From Cyrtodaria siliqua (lineage: Eukaryota > Mollusca > Bivalvia > Adapedonta > Hiatellidae), in NCBI GenBank assembly GCA_037043455.1, contig JAWPHD010007117.1:1-64000 (forward strand): 64,000 nucleotides of DNA. Reading direction: 5' to 3'. The translations under genes and the position numbers were made by a program. The notes beneath the pieces were generated by a model that searched no databases, was not told where the DNA came from, and saw only the letters and a list, made by a program, of their open reading frames with translations. How positions within the stretch are numbered: the stretch's first letter is position 1; the number at the start of each line of letters is the position of its first letter. This document shows, one piece after another, positions 13,056-24,212 of the stretch.

Positions 13056-13729
13056 CTATATATGTGATTAAAAATATAAAATAATACATTTTTGTAAAGC
13101 AGTGTCAACTTGCCAAAACAGAAAATTACGCTTTTATTTCAACGTTTTTTTTTAAGGAATTTTAGGGTATGACGATACTATTTGACATCAGAATGGGGCC
13201 GAATAAAGGGCCCAATAAACAGGTTTACTAATTTTCACATCATATTAACATTTTACCACAATTTACAGAGCATTCACACTCACTCACTCTGGCAACAGCT
13301 ATTTCAAAAAGAAGTTTTTTGCTGCATCTTCATAAATTATAATGTCCTATATATGAGGAGTTATGAAAGATTTGCAATTAATCTGATTGAAATCAGCATA
13401 TTTCCGGTTCCTTCTGCACATGTTTTGAAAGATATCAACTTCGCATATTTATTCAAGGGCTCAGGTTAAGTATTAATATTTGGTATGTGTGTTTTAAGAT
13501 TTCCAGAACCTGCCTCAATCTTAGGTCAGAGTAGCTGAAACAGTAAATTCTGAATTAAACGATGAGGGCAGAGGACAGTATGAGGAGAGCTACCAATATT
13601 GTATAACAATAAACCCTTGACAGTCAACCTGAGAACTGAAGTAAACTACTTCTACAGGAAATAATAATTGGAACTTATATTTTGTCTAGTATTTTACCAA
13701 AGAATTTACTGAATTAATCCAGAGGCATT
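13056..13729. other. No feature seen
   Basis: AT-rich sequence. A 95-codon plus-strand frame (13182-13469) has no recognisable domain and no flanking splice consensus that I could see, and it is not called. Confidence 0.5.
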
Positions 13730-13915
13730 CTAGAGTGATTAAATTATTAATTGATTGATTTGGTCCAGAAATCAATTAATTAATATTTTAATCACTCTAG
13801 AGTGATTAAAATATAGTGATTTAAATATTTATTAACTGATTTCTGAAAAGTATATAATATTTATTTGTTTTTTTGGTCCAGAAAATAATCAATTAATATT
13901 TTAATCAATCTAAGT
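13730..13915. repeat. AT-rich hairpin and inverted copies
   Basis: CTAGAGTGATTAAATTATTA (13730) pairs with its near-perfect reverse complement ending at 13800 (TTTTAATCACTCTAG), with a short loop TGGTCCAG. A further degenerate copy, including TTTGGTCCAGAAA and AATCAATTAATATTTTAATC, continues to about 13910. It behaves as a cruciform-prone foldback or MITE fragment. Confidence 0.8.
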
Positions 13916-14371
13916 CCATCTTTTAGTCTCCTAGCTCTGTCCCAGATGCCTGTGGATTAATCATGCATTGTACTCAGAATTGGGATTATATATGCCAAAA
14001 TATTACTTAAATTGTGAAGAAAAAACTAGATGAAGCTGCCAATGTTTAAGACTCACGATTGAAGCGTGTTCCTTTAATATTTGGCATTAATATTTGGAAA
14101 GCTGGCTGCTATAGTAGAACTAACAGATAGCTTAGTTTAGGTTGATTGATACCATCACTTGGTGCAGCTCATAATCTATTTATCATCGCCTATTTATCAA
14201 TTAAGTTATAAGAAATAGTTTCAGCCTATTAGCTGTCCATTGATGTGTTTTCCCAGCATGACTAACAGCCGGTGGAATATTAGAGATTGATGAATAGTAA
14301 TAAATATATATCAAGTCTACCCCAACATCCAACCCCGCCCCGTTCCCCCTACAGACAGTCCCACGGAATCT

Positions 14372-14545
14372 ACGATTTAAAGAGACACATGGCAATCTTG
14401 AAGAAGTTAGCAAGTATTAAAATTAGCACCTCAATTTATTTATCCCGAGTATCATTTCGACTTTAAATGTGCTTGCATATACATGTATATAATTAAATAA
14501 TATTTGGAATTTTAATTTTTCCTTCGTTATTCTTCCAAAGATTTA
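14372..14545 (+). mobile_element. MITE copy interrupted by a minisatellite
   Basis: Begins AAAGAGACACATGGCAATCT, matching the left end of the element at 10257. It stays collinear with it (CTCAATTTAT, GAGTATCATTT, TTCGTTATTCT, ATTATTGATGCAATATAATC) until it runs straight into the 47-bp array. Downstream of the array, ATATAAATTGAGGGCA at 15470 is the reverse complement of the internal CTCAATTTATAT motif, consistent with a remnant of the other arm. Confidence 0.6.
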
Positions 14546-15467
14546 AAAACTATTATTGATGCAATATAATCAACAGTAACTATAGTAGTGTATAAACTAT
14601 TATTGATGAACTATAATCAACAGTAACTATAGTAGTGTATAAACTATTATTGATGCAATATAATCGACAGTAACTATAGTAGTGTATAAACTATTATTGA
14701 TGCAATATAATCGACAGTAACTATAGTAGTGTATAAACTATTATTGATGCAATATAATCAACATTAACTATAGTAGTGTATAAACTATTATAGATGCAAT
14801 ATAATCAACATTAACTATAGTAGTGTATAAACTATTATTGATGCAATATAATCGACAGTAACTATAGTAGTGTATAAACTATTATTGATGCAATATAATC
14901 GACAGTAACTATAGTAGTGTATAAACTATTATTGATGCAATATAATCAACAGTAACTATAGTAGTGTATAAACTATTATTGATGCAATATAATCGACAGT
15001 AACTATAGTAGTGTATAAACTATTATTGATGCAATATAATCGACAGTAACTATAGTAGTGTATAAACTATTATTGATGCAATATAATCGACAGTAACTAT
15101 AGTAGTGTATAAACTATTATTGATGCAATATAATCGACAGTAACTATAGTAGTGTATAAACTATTATTGATGCAATATAATCGACAGTAACTATAGTAGT
15201 GTATAAACTATTATTGATGCAATATAATCGACAGTAACTATAGTAGTGTATAAACTATTATTGATGCAATATAATCAACATTAACTATAGCAGTGTATAA
15301 ACTATTATTGATGCAATATAATCAACATTAACTATAGTAGTGTATAAACTATCATTAACTATAGTAGTGTATAAACTATTATTGATGCAATATAATCAAC
15401 ATTAACTATAGTAGTGTATAAACTATTATTGATGCAATATAATCAACATTAACTATAGTAGTGTATC
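14546..15467 (+). repeat. 47-bp minisatellite, about 20 units
   Basis: Head-to-tail 47-bp unit starting AAACTATTATTGATGCAATA and ending AACTATAGTAGTGTAT. Two main variants alternate, TCGACAGT and TCAACATT; the TCAACATT form clusters at the edges and around 14760-14830. One unit near 15350 is truncated by a deletion. There is no open frame. Confidence 0.97.
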
Positions 15468-16711
15468 AATATAAATTGAGGGCACAACGCTGGGATCCAT
15501 CTGCCGCCTGTGTCGGAACTTGAAATGCAACCTTCTCCGGGATGTTTAGTGATTAAAAGGGTAACAAGTTTTGGCATTTTAGCACACTCACTCAGTATTA
15601 TATGGTCCGAGAGAAATTCCTTTAATATGGCATGTACATGTAATTAAAAACATTTTTCTGGTCGACTGGATCGCCCGGTTTGTGTTCTTTGGCAACCACT
15701 ATGAAAGTAGCTAGAGCAATCTTCAGATAATGTCATAACTCATTTTTGTTTAACTTGATAATTTATGCTGTCCATTCTTTCTTCTATGTATCCATCTATC
15801 ACCATATCTTTATACCATACAACTGTATCAGAAATAGCATTAAATGTGACACAATATTTATAGTGAAACCAAATACTGTCTGGCCATTTCCTATCTTTAA
15901 ATAGTATTAAGCTAGGGTAATGTGGGTTTGTAAATGGTTTTGATAAAATCAAGTCTTGTTACAGCATTATAAACTAGGCAACCCTGGCATGGCAGGGAAC
16001 CATCATCAAACAAGTACACAGACAGCCGGTACTCAAACAACTCTCATGGAGAATACAAATCTAATTTGGTGCTACAAAGTTAGGATCTGTTAGATCCAAG
16101 TTGAACTGAAACATGCAAGTTTACTTCTAAACTGGGATAAAAATATATCAATTTGCCTCAGAGCTTTTTTTCTAAAAATTGTGAAGACTAGTAATTTTGT
16201 GAAAAGAAAGCGATAACTGTCTGATTTGTAAAAAAAGTATTGAAAGGTTAATTGTTAAAAGCGATATTACTCCATACATGCATACATTGTTTTTGTGGGA
16301 GGAGGACACTATAAAACAAATGTACAATTATTCAGCATAATAGGGTACACTTTAGATAAACTTTCGAATGTAAATGTATCCAAAACAAAACAATATTGCA
16401 GAAAGTTTGATGGGGAAATGTTGTTTTTTTGTGTTTTTTTAATTGTGAAAAAAAATCGGCCACAGTTGTGAAAAAAAAATGACAAATTTTGAATTGTGAA
16501 GTATTTTGGCCACTGTTATAGAAGAAAAAAGCCCTGTGCCTAGACATCAATTGTTAGATTCCTGTTTGTTTCCCTACCTACCCATGAAAAAGGGTACTGC
16601 CTAAACTATTTAAAGTAAAGTTGTTTGACATTAATAATAGTTTTGCTATAGATCTTTATAATGTTTTTTTTAATTTCATGAGTTCTTTACTGCCCACTTT
16701 TTCCACAAATG
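15468..16711. other. No gene seen
   Basis: AT-rich sequence with homopolymer A/T runs (16420-16480). Short frames at 15740-15952 and 16332-16550 (both minus) have low-complexity or unremarkable translations and no splice context. No promoter or terminator signal could be supported. Confidence 0.5.
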
Positions 16712-17095
16712 TTAAAGTAGCTATCCTGCCAACTACAGCTAAATTTTACAACATACGTACACCATGTCTAAACCTACTTATGATCATGTATATATATACA
16801 GGTATATATATATAACTTACATGTTTTTGAGAATCCAAACTCTATCGACACAATATAAATGGCTTTAACCAGCCAGACCTTAGAATCATCAAAACTTGAG
16901 CGTCGAATTAAGATTTACCAACTTGTAATTCATTTTATGCATCTTCAACCACAGGTATTTTAAGAACACGTGAAAAAAATCAAACTTTAAATCGACAGAT
17001 ATACATAATTATATGACCTAAACACCTGGATCGAATTTTGATAAACGTTTTTGATATTTTGCAGTTATATGGCAGGTTTAGTTTCTTTAAGGGTG
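16712..17095 (+). repeat. Dispersed ~370-bp repeat, copy C
   Basis: Third copy of the repeat at 9897 and 12690: AGCTATCCTGCCAACTACAG at the left, TCTAAACCTACT, a (TA)n stretch, GAGCGTCGAATTAAGATTTA, ATATGACCTAAACACCTGGA, and GTTTAGTTTCTTTAAGG at the right. Its (TA)n segment is expanded relative to copies A and B. Confidence 0.85.
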
Positions 17096-17264
17096 GTACA
17101 ATATACTATATAGGCATCTAATCTTGGCAGGTACATGAAATGCTGGGACCTTTTAAACTTTTAAAACCAAGCAGTCCCTGTACTGGATTCATACTATCAC
17201 ATTGGCATCTAAAGATCAGGAGGTCTATTGATCCCAGATCTCTCCGTAGATCTCTCTCTATTCA

Positions 17265-17530
17265 ACTGCGTGGCTTAGTGGTAGAGCATCTGCCTTGCAC
17301 GCGGGAGGTCGTGGTTTCAATCCCTGGCCATGTCATACCAAAGATTTTATAAATGGTACAAGTAACTTCCTTGCTTGAAGTTCAGCATATAAAGGCTAGT
17401 CAAGTTCTAGGACTGGTAAGACCCGATCTCAGTATATTCTGACTGGATGGGGTATCATGTCTTGTGCCTACGGTATTCCACTGTGGCATCATTATAAAGC
17501 TGAGCATTGAACTCACTGCTACAAGATTGT
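17265..17530 (+). mobile_element. tRNA-derived SINE with tRNA-Ala-like head
   Basis: The head (17265-17337) has A-box TGGCTTAGTGG, an anticodon loop CTTGCAC (UGC, alanine) and B-box GGTTTCAATCC. The ~190-bp body contains GGTAAGACCCGATCTCAGTA, GGATGGGGTATCATGTCTTG and a terminal block GGCATCATTATAAAGCTGAG with ACTCACTGCTACAAG. This is the layout of molluscan tRNA-SINEs with a conserved domain near the 3' end. The exact superfamily (Nin, V or other) was not resolved. It is the best preserved SINE in the window. Confidence 0.8.
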
Positions 17531-18000
17531 TTAAAGCAATATGTTAAACTCTATACATACATTAGTCTTTATTTAACCTCTAATTTGATAATGTGTTGAT
17601 GAACCATTAAAAAGCAATTTAAATTGATGTAAATACAGGCCCATAGCTATGCTGAGGCACACTGAGGCAGTTGCCTAAAACTGGGGCAGTTGCCTTGGTA
17701 GAATTTTGAGAAAGTATCAAACACTGTATTGTAAGTACCAGTAGGCATTCTAATGGAATATCAAATAAATTCACTATAATAGACTTTTTTGTCTAACTTT
17801 AAACTGAAACTCTGGCTCGGGAATGCTCTAAAAAGCAGGAAATCACATGTAGAAATGAACAGTTTTTCTGGGGTTCATGTTCTCAGACCCCGCTAGGAAG
17901 GAAGTTGCCTCAGTTAAATTTCAGGGCTGCATGGCTACAGGCCTGAATTAAGATAATGTAAAAAGTCATTAATATTAGGATGAACTTTGAGCACTGAAAC

Positions 18001-18219
18001 AAGGTGTTACGATAAGAGGTAATTTGGAGCTTCTCCCACTGAGAGGGGACAGTAAGGTGTTACGGTAAGAAGTAATTTGGAACTTCTCCCATAGAGAGGG
18101 GGCAGCAAGGTGTTACGGTAAGAAGTAATTTGGAGCTTCTCCCATAGAGAGGGGGCAGTAAGGTCTTACAGTAAGAGGTAATTTGGAGCTTCTCCCATAG
18201 AGAGGGGGCAGTAAGGTCT
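18001..18219 (+). repeat. 53-bp tandem repeat, 4 units
   Basis: Unit AAGGTGTTACGGTAAGAAGT then AATTTGGAGCTTCTCCCATA and GAGAGGGGGCAGT (53 bp), four copies and a 7-bp partial. The minus-strand frame through it is repeat-derived, because the unit is not a multiple of three. Confidence 0.95.
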
Positions 18220-18328
18220 GTAATGGACAGTAAAAATCCTGAGTTGCACAACCTGGAGGAAAACTTTCCTTTAATCTGCTTCCCCAAATATTTTAATTTG
18301 CCGACATTCATTGCATTTAATTTCCAGA

Positions 18329-18445
18329 CGAGATCCCACCCACCATATTAATGTGTGGTGCAGGTAGCTGGAGTGAGATAAGTGAGTTATCTCCCTCACC
18401 AGATAACAATCAGCTGATCGGTCCCCTGCTTAAGATTATTCAGAT
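18329..18445 (+). other. Candidate coding exon with non-canonical donor
   Basis: Follows a good acceptor (ATTTAATTTCCAG at 18316-18328). One frame runs EIPPTILMCGAGSWSEISEL, SPSPDNNQLIGPLLKIIQ and stays open to 18572. Local GC is near 50% in a 30% GC neighbourhood. The natural end would be CAG|ATAAGG at 18445, which is a donor consensus except that position +1 is A instead of G. That end is in phase 0, matching the next plus-strand candidate at 19214. The reverse strand also has an acceptor-like tract here, so strand assignment is uncertain. No family recognised. The same stretch carries six GATA-type motifs. Confidence 0.35.
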
Positions 18446-19213
18446 AAGGCTGGGGATTAGTATATCTGTTTTATCTGTTTTGCCATATCATGGTCGTCTC
18501 CTAATCCAATTGAAATTGACACCCACTCATAGCCATCACCAAGAAGATACAAGTGTAACACACAAGAGATAACCCTGTCTTGACACTTGTATCATACCGT
18601 ATTGAGCCTTATTTCAGTGGGCATTGCATTAAAAAAAGGCAAAATTGTATTAAAAAAAACACACTTAAATAGTGGGTTGGAAAAAAAAGGTTAGCTTTAA
18701 ACTATTATATGTATAAGATGACTATTTTAAATTATATTTTTGTCCAATAAATTAAGGAAAGAGATATGTGTTTTTTTTCATTGTCTTTCTTTTCATTTTT
18801 CTTTAATTCTTCAAAATTATTCAATTCCAAAGAAGTTCTGAATTTCAACAAATCATATAATGTATATAATAAACATCAATGAATTAAAGTTGTGTTTGCA
18901 CAGATGATATCTGTGGCATTTTAAATTTAATATTTATTTATTATCAACCTTTACTTGCTACTCTGCCTTTCAACAAAGCTACATAGATCTGGGCAGTTGG
19001 AACATTAGGCTGCAGGAATTTAATCTCCAAAATACATAGATGCCCTATACAGACCATCTGAAGTTACTTATAAACTGGAGCATTAATAACAAGCCACTCC
19101 ATTCTCTAAATGTCCACCCAAACATTCTCTTGCCAGAATGAACAATTTGAATAGTGAAACACTGATGCAATTGATGATTTAGAATCGGGTTAAAAAGTTA
19201 AATATTTAATCAG

Positions 19214-19271
19214 AATCGTATTGGTGAAGGTGATGATCCTTCACATATCAATTATACATGTATAAGCTCTG
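19214..19271 (+). other. Candidate 58-nt exon
   Basis: Acceptor AAATATTTAATCAG, then 58 nt reading NRIGEGDDPSHINYTCISS, then donor CTG|GTGAGTCAC. It starts in phase 0 and ends in phase 1, compatible with the neighbours at 18445 and 21517. Sequence from about 19287 to 19430 (TGTCTGTCCGCCTGTCTG, TTGTGGCTAGTAACTTTC) and 20490-20600 (TTGTGGCTAATAACTTTT, GTACAACAATGAAACTTTGC) belongs to one repeat family. Confidence 0.25.
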
Positions 19272-19699
19272 GTGAGTCACACTTTTATATACCTTATAGG
19301 GATGTATTATGTTCTGGCGTTGTCTGTCCGCCTGTCTGTTAACTTACACCTGACAACTAATTGTGGCTAGTAACTTTCAAAGCCCTGCAACAATGAAACT
19401 GTATACACATTAATAGCCCATTTTACCGGTACTTCGGACAATGTTCAGAATTTCAGTCACATGGCACAAAGTCACACGACTTCAAGAACGAATCAGATGC
19501 TGGTAGTCAAAAAAGTATCAACAATCACAAATTAACCAGTTTCAATGTGCATATATTGAGTTATGGTATGCATAAACACCACAATCATTTGTAGTGATGT
19601 TATAAAACACCACATTCATTTGTAGATGTGCGCGTAAGTGTTACAATAGAAATATTCATTGTTTTCAGACGATCCTGTTTTTGATTCCATACGTTCAAG

Positions 19700-20265
19700 T
19701 TTGCTGATGGGGTCATTGTCATACCAGGTACTACAGAAAGCCACCCGGGGTACATTAATGTATACAGAAACATACCCGAAAATCATCGAAATCCAGAAAG
19801 GCACCCAAATGTACCCCGAGACAAAATATAATGTCGTAAAACGCGCCCGTAACTTCACGAAAACAAAACTTCCATTGTTTACAAAGTTTAATCGATTCAC
19901 TTTTTAAAAGCCTTAAAGGAATGCAGTTAGTCTAAATTTTTGACCAACTCTTCTTGAATGAGGAGCTGCATATTTGTTTAATTTTTTGCGCAGGTTTTGA
20001 TGATTTACAACTTCCGGTTTTACGACAATACGTTCAGTATTTTATTACTAACTACGGCAGCCTAAAAATGTTTTAAGAACAATAGCGCAATAATTAATGA
20101 TAAAAATATTGTTTAACAGTTGTTTTATCAAGTTCTAAATTGTTTCAATTCCGACAATGAGATCTTGTTTGTCCGGGTACATTTCTATATACTTGGGGGC
20201 CGTTCTGGAATTCAAAGATTTTCGGGTACCTTCCTGTAGTACCCGATACGACAATGATCAGCTCA
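19700..20265. repeat. Foldback element
   Basis: The left arm (about 19703-19825) includes GTCATTGTCATACCAGGTAC, ATACCCGAAAATCATCGAAA and CACCCAAATGTACCC. It is matched in reverse complement by the right arm (about 20165-20262), which includes GGGTACATTTCTATATACTT, CAAAGATTTTCGGGTACCTT and GTAGTACCCGATACGACAAT. The loop is about 340 bp. Open frames on both strands at 19616-19907 lie in the left arm and are incidental. Confidence 0.75.
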
Positions 20266-21313
20266 AGTTATAGCCTGACATTTAACAACATTTTTGAATT
20301 GTTTTTAATTCTCACATTGGGCACCGATACAATGAATATTTAATGTGCCTACCAGCATTTGATTGGTCGACCTATTTGCTACTCGTCAATTATTATCCGT
20401 GATCCTTTGGCAAATGTCGGGGTGAAATGGTCTATGAACACATCTGATAAAAGCCCATAACTCTCTGGTTAATATTTTTTAAATTAGGCATTTTGCAAAT
20501 GATTGTGGCTAATAACTTTTTAAGTTTGAGGTGTACAACAATGAAACTTTGCACACATCTTCAGCATGATCCAAGGAATACATCTGATAAAGGAACATAA
20601 CTAGATGATTTATATTTTGAATTATTCCCGTTTGAAAAAGGTTTAACCTGGAACTTAACCTTGCCAACAACGGGTGTATATGCCTGGCTAGGCAGTGCTC
20701 TTCTCTGTTTTTTATCACACCCAAATAAGGCAGAGCTTAGTCAGAATATATGCAGCTGCATAGTAAAGGTAATCATATCACAATTTTAAATACAATTTAT
20801 AATTTGTTATGTAGCATGGATTTTAGTATAAATGGAAACCAAATGTTGTAAAACAGCGTTTGGTTCAAGCTAAATCAATGTTCCTAGTTTTTACCTGGGT
20901 AGTTCAAACAAGTTTTACTTTTTAATCTTGTTACCTCATAAATCTAGTGTATCCCACAGATCTTTATCTTTTTATTGCTTTTTTGTTAACAAAGGCAAAC
21001 AGCTTTATAATCTGCCTTATAATATGGATATATAACAATATGTGCACATTTGATGTTTAACCTATTTATTGCTTAAGAGTCTTGTTTCCTGTTACCAGAT
21101 TGACCCCCTCCTTTTTGCCCCTCACCCCAACCATAGTATTTTAAATATGTTTGTAGTTGTGTATAAAAAGTGGAGCAACCAGTTTTCGAAACCCACATAT
21201 ACATTTTCATTTAAAACAAACAGAGTGGTGTACATGAAACTGTTGTAACTAAGAAGTTGGATGATGACCCCTCGAAATACAGTTGAAAAGATTCTTTAAA
21301 AAAAAAAGCTTAC

Positions 21314-21367
21314 CTACCAAATGATTTTGCATGCAGCCAGTTACAGGAAACAATTTTTTTTCCAGGC
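21314..21367 (-). other. Candidate 54-nt exon
   Basis: On the minus strand ATATTGCATTAG precedes 54 nt followed by GGTAG|GTAAGCTTTTT. Two frames are open; one reads PGKKIVSCNWLHAKSFG. It lies only 150 bp from a plus-strand candidate exon (21517-21548), so at least one of the two is probably spurious. Confidence 0.2.
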
Positions 21368-21516
21368 CTAATGCAATATTATACGTATATTTGAAAGCCG
21401 AGAAAAGTAAATCTCTTTAAAAAAACTCCCATTATGCCTCTTGAATGGTTTAAATTGCCTTCCACTTAAAAGTGATGATGCTAGAATCCAATTTACAGTA
21501 CGCTTTTTGTTTTCAG

Positions 21517-21548
21517 CAATTTTCAACTCAGTAAAGAGCAACTTGCAG
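21517..21548 (+). other. Candidate 32-nt microexon
   Basis: Pyrimidine-rich acceptor CGCTTTTTGTTTTCAG, 32 nt, then donor TTGCAG|GTAAGCCG. In the frame joining the neighbours it reads IFNSVKSNLQ. It begins with two bases completing a codon left by 19271 and ends in phase 0. Confidence 0.3.
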
Positions 21549-22340
21549 GTAAGCCGAGGTATTAACTACAAATGTGCCATAATCCCAGATTTTTCAGACA
21601 CAAAACCAGGATGATATCGGATTAAACAGATTATGTCATTCAGACTTATATACTCAAGACAAGGATTAAGAAATTAAATCCTCTAAAATAGATAAAATAA
21701 ATGGTTCATAGCACTTATATATATGGGTGCCTTGAAAGCAATCACTGACTGTTACTATATGCATAATTTATAACAATCTGAGCTACACCATGTGAAACCA
21801 TACCTTCTGGATAACTATGCAACAATTTTACAATGACGTAATCATTATTTTTTTATAAATCTGCTTCCAACTGACTGGAAAGGGATCCTCTTCAAATGTT
21901 TCAACCTAATTATGTCCCCTTGTATGTGGCAACACATCCATAAGTTCACGGTCTTGTAAAATGTACAGGGAAAATTGTCTCCAGAATTATTTAATTCCAA
22001 CAATTCGGCATTAATTTGTTTGTCAAAGTAGCAGTGCCCAATGAGAAATTAAAACAATTCACAAATGTTATTACATGTCAGACTATAACTTGAATGCATC
22101 AAGGCATATATTATTAATGTGTTTGGTACTGCAGAAATACATTAATTAAAGTGAGTTTGATGATAAACTTATTAAAAAAAATATTTAAAAATGAGGTTTT
22201 ATTTTTTGTTTGTAAACATTGCTGGGACCGCATTATTTACATTTCTGTTGCTCTTTAGAATAGAACATAACTAATTACTAGTCAGTTTCTAGTCAGATCC
22301 CTTTTGATAAACTTGTTTTTATGTCAAATAACATTTTCAG

Positions 22341-22405
22341 GATCTCTACTTTTCTCGAACTTCATGGCCATTATGTAGATGTTTTAAATTTGCATTGTTT
22401 GAAAG
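22341..22405 (+). other. Candidate 65-nt exon
   Basis: Acceptor AAATAACATTTTCAG, 65 nt, donor GAAAG|GTAAGCAA. The phase-0 frame reads DLYFSRTSWPLCRCFKFALF and ends in phase 2. Joined with 18329, 19214 and 21517 it gives one uninterrupted reading of about 80 residues that I cannot assign to a family. No downstream partner was found before the 42/43-bp array at 23 kb. Confidence 0.35.
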
Positions 22406-22808
22406 GTAAGCAATTTTTAATGACCTACATTCTTTGCATGCCCTATAACTCAGTGTGGTATAAATCATATAACACCTTATCTACATAAATGTTAATTCAT
22501 TTTTCTTTTTCTAAAAGTGACTGAACGTGACTGAATGCAAACTCATTATACAGCAAAATAACAAAAACATTTGGAATGGTTATAACTATGTGAAATATAT
22601 AAATAATTATGAAATAATAACCCTTTAAAGTATGTGATACATCCACTGCAGTAAGGCTTACATTGATCTGTCAACTTTGCTCATAACTCAACATTAAAAT
22701 GTTATCTGAGGTTAGCTTGAGACACATTGATAACAACAAATATGACACAGCAATAAACAAAATGCATTTGAGAAAATGCACATTTGCATAATATCGCAGA
22801 CATGCTAC

Positions 22809-22950
22809 CATATTTCCCCTAATAGTAGTCTTCGGGCTATGTAAAAAAAAGAAGAAGAAAAAAAGAGTTTATTTTTTACTGATTTAGAATTTTTTAGTAA
22901 GTGGAGTGGGGTTTCTATTAGGGGAGGCGGTCTTACTAGGTGAAATATAG
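22809..22950. repeat. Inverted-repeat fragment
   Basis: CCATATTTCCCCTAATAGTA at 22809 and CTATTAGGGG...AGGTGAAATATAGTAG at 22914-22953 are inverted relative to each other around an A-rich stretch (22842-22870). The short arms suggest a small MITE. Confidence 0.5.
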
Positions 22951-23016
22951 TAGGTCTTCAAAAAATATTATTGGAATTTATACGGATCCCGGGTAACCAG
23001 TTGAGGGGTTGCTCAG

Positions 23017-24212
23017 CATGGATTCAGATTTTTATTGTTGGAATATATTCAGTATGGATTCAGGTTTTATTGCTGGGAGATACTCAGTATACTGTTGGGA
23101 GATGAGGGAATACTCAGTATGGATCCAGGGTCACTGTTGGGAGATGAAGGAATACTCAGTATGGATCCAGGGTTACTGTTGGGAGTTGAGGGAATACTAA
23201 TTATGGATCCAGGGTTACTGTTGGGAGATGAAGGAATACTCAGTATGGATCCAGGGTTTACTGTTGGGAGATGAGGGAATACTCAGTATGGATCCAGGGT
23301 CACTGTTGGGAGATGAAGAAATACTCAGTATGGATCCAGGGTTTACTGTTGGGAGATGAGGGAATACTCAGTATGGATCCAGGGTCACTGTTGGGAGATG
23401 AAGGAATACTCAGTATGGATCCAGGGTTTACTGTTGGGAGATGAGGGAATACTCAGTTTGGATCCAGGGTCACTGTTGGGAGATGAAGGAATACTCAGTA
23501 TGGATCCAGGGTCACTGTTGGGAGATGAAGGAATACTCAGTATGGATCCAGGGTGTACTGTTGGGAGATGAAGGAATACTCAGTATGGATCCAGGGTTTA
23601 CTGTTGGGAGATGAGGGAATACTCAGTATGGATCCAGGGTCACTGTTGGGAGATGAAGGAATACTCAGTATGGATCCAGGGTTTACTGTTGGGAGATGAG
23701 GGAATACTCAGTATGGATAGGGTTTACTGTTGGGAGATGAGGGGATACTCAGTATGGATCCAGGGTTTACTGTTGGTAGATGAGGGAATACTCAGTATGG
23801 ATCCAGGGTTTACTGTTGGGAGATGAGGGAATACTCAGTACGGATCCAGGGTTACTGTTGGGAGATGAGGGAATACTCAGTATGGATCCAGGGTGTACTG
23901 TTGGGAGATGAGGGGATACTCAGTATGGATCCAGGGTTTACTGTTGGGAGATGAGGGAATACTCAGTATGGATCCGGGGTTTACTGTTGGGAGATGAGGG
24001 AATACTCAGTATGGATCCAGGGTTTACTGTAGGGAGATGAGGGGATACTCAGTATGGATCCAGGGTTTACTGTTGGGAGATGAGGGAATACTCAGTATGG
24101 ATCCAGGGTGTACTGTTGGGAGATGAGGGAATACTCAGTATGGATCCAGGGTTTACTGTTGGGAGATGAGGGGATACCCAGTATGGATCCAGGTTTTACT
24201 GTTGGGAGTTGA
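23017..24212 (+). repeat. 42/43-bp minisatellite, about 28 units
   Basis: Unit GGGAGATGAGGGAATACTCA then GTATGGATCCAGGGTTTACT and GTT (43 bp), alternating with a 42-bp form (GGGTCACTGTT). Each unit contains GGATCC. Runs of 42-bp units stay in frame and create several 60-80 codon frames (repeats of EYSVWIQG or GILSMDPG), but the 43-bp units break them. The left edge (23017-23090) and right edge (24180-24212) are degenerate. No gene is supported. Confidence 0.97.

Noticed and set aside
12419..13089. Minus-strand frames of 110 and 104 codons
   Set aside because: They overlap a tRNA-like relic and dispersed repeat copy B, and the translations match no domain.
14546..15467. Regular 47-bp repeats resembling a CRISPR array
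   Set aside because: No unique spacers (units are repeated in full), and the genome is eukaryotic.
23009..23826. Several frames encoding EYSVWIQG or GILSMDPG repeats
   Set aside because: Translations of the 42/43-bp minisatellite; they break at each 43-bp unit.
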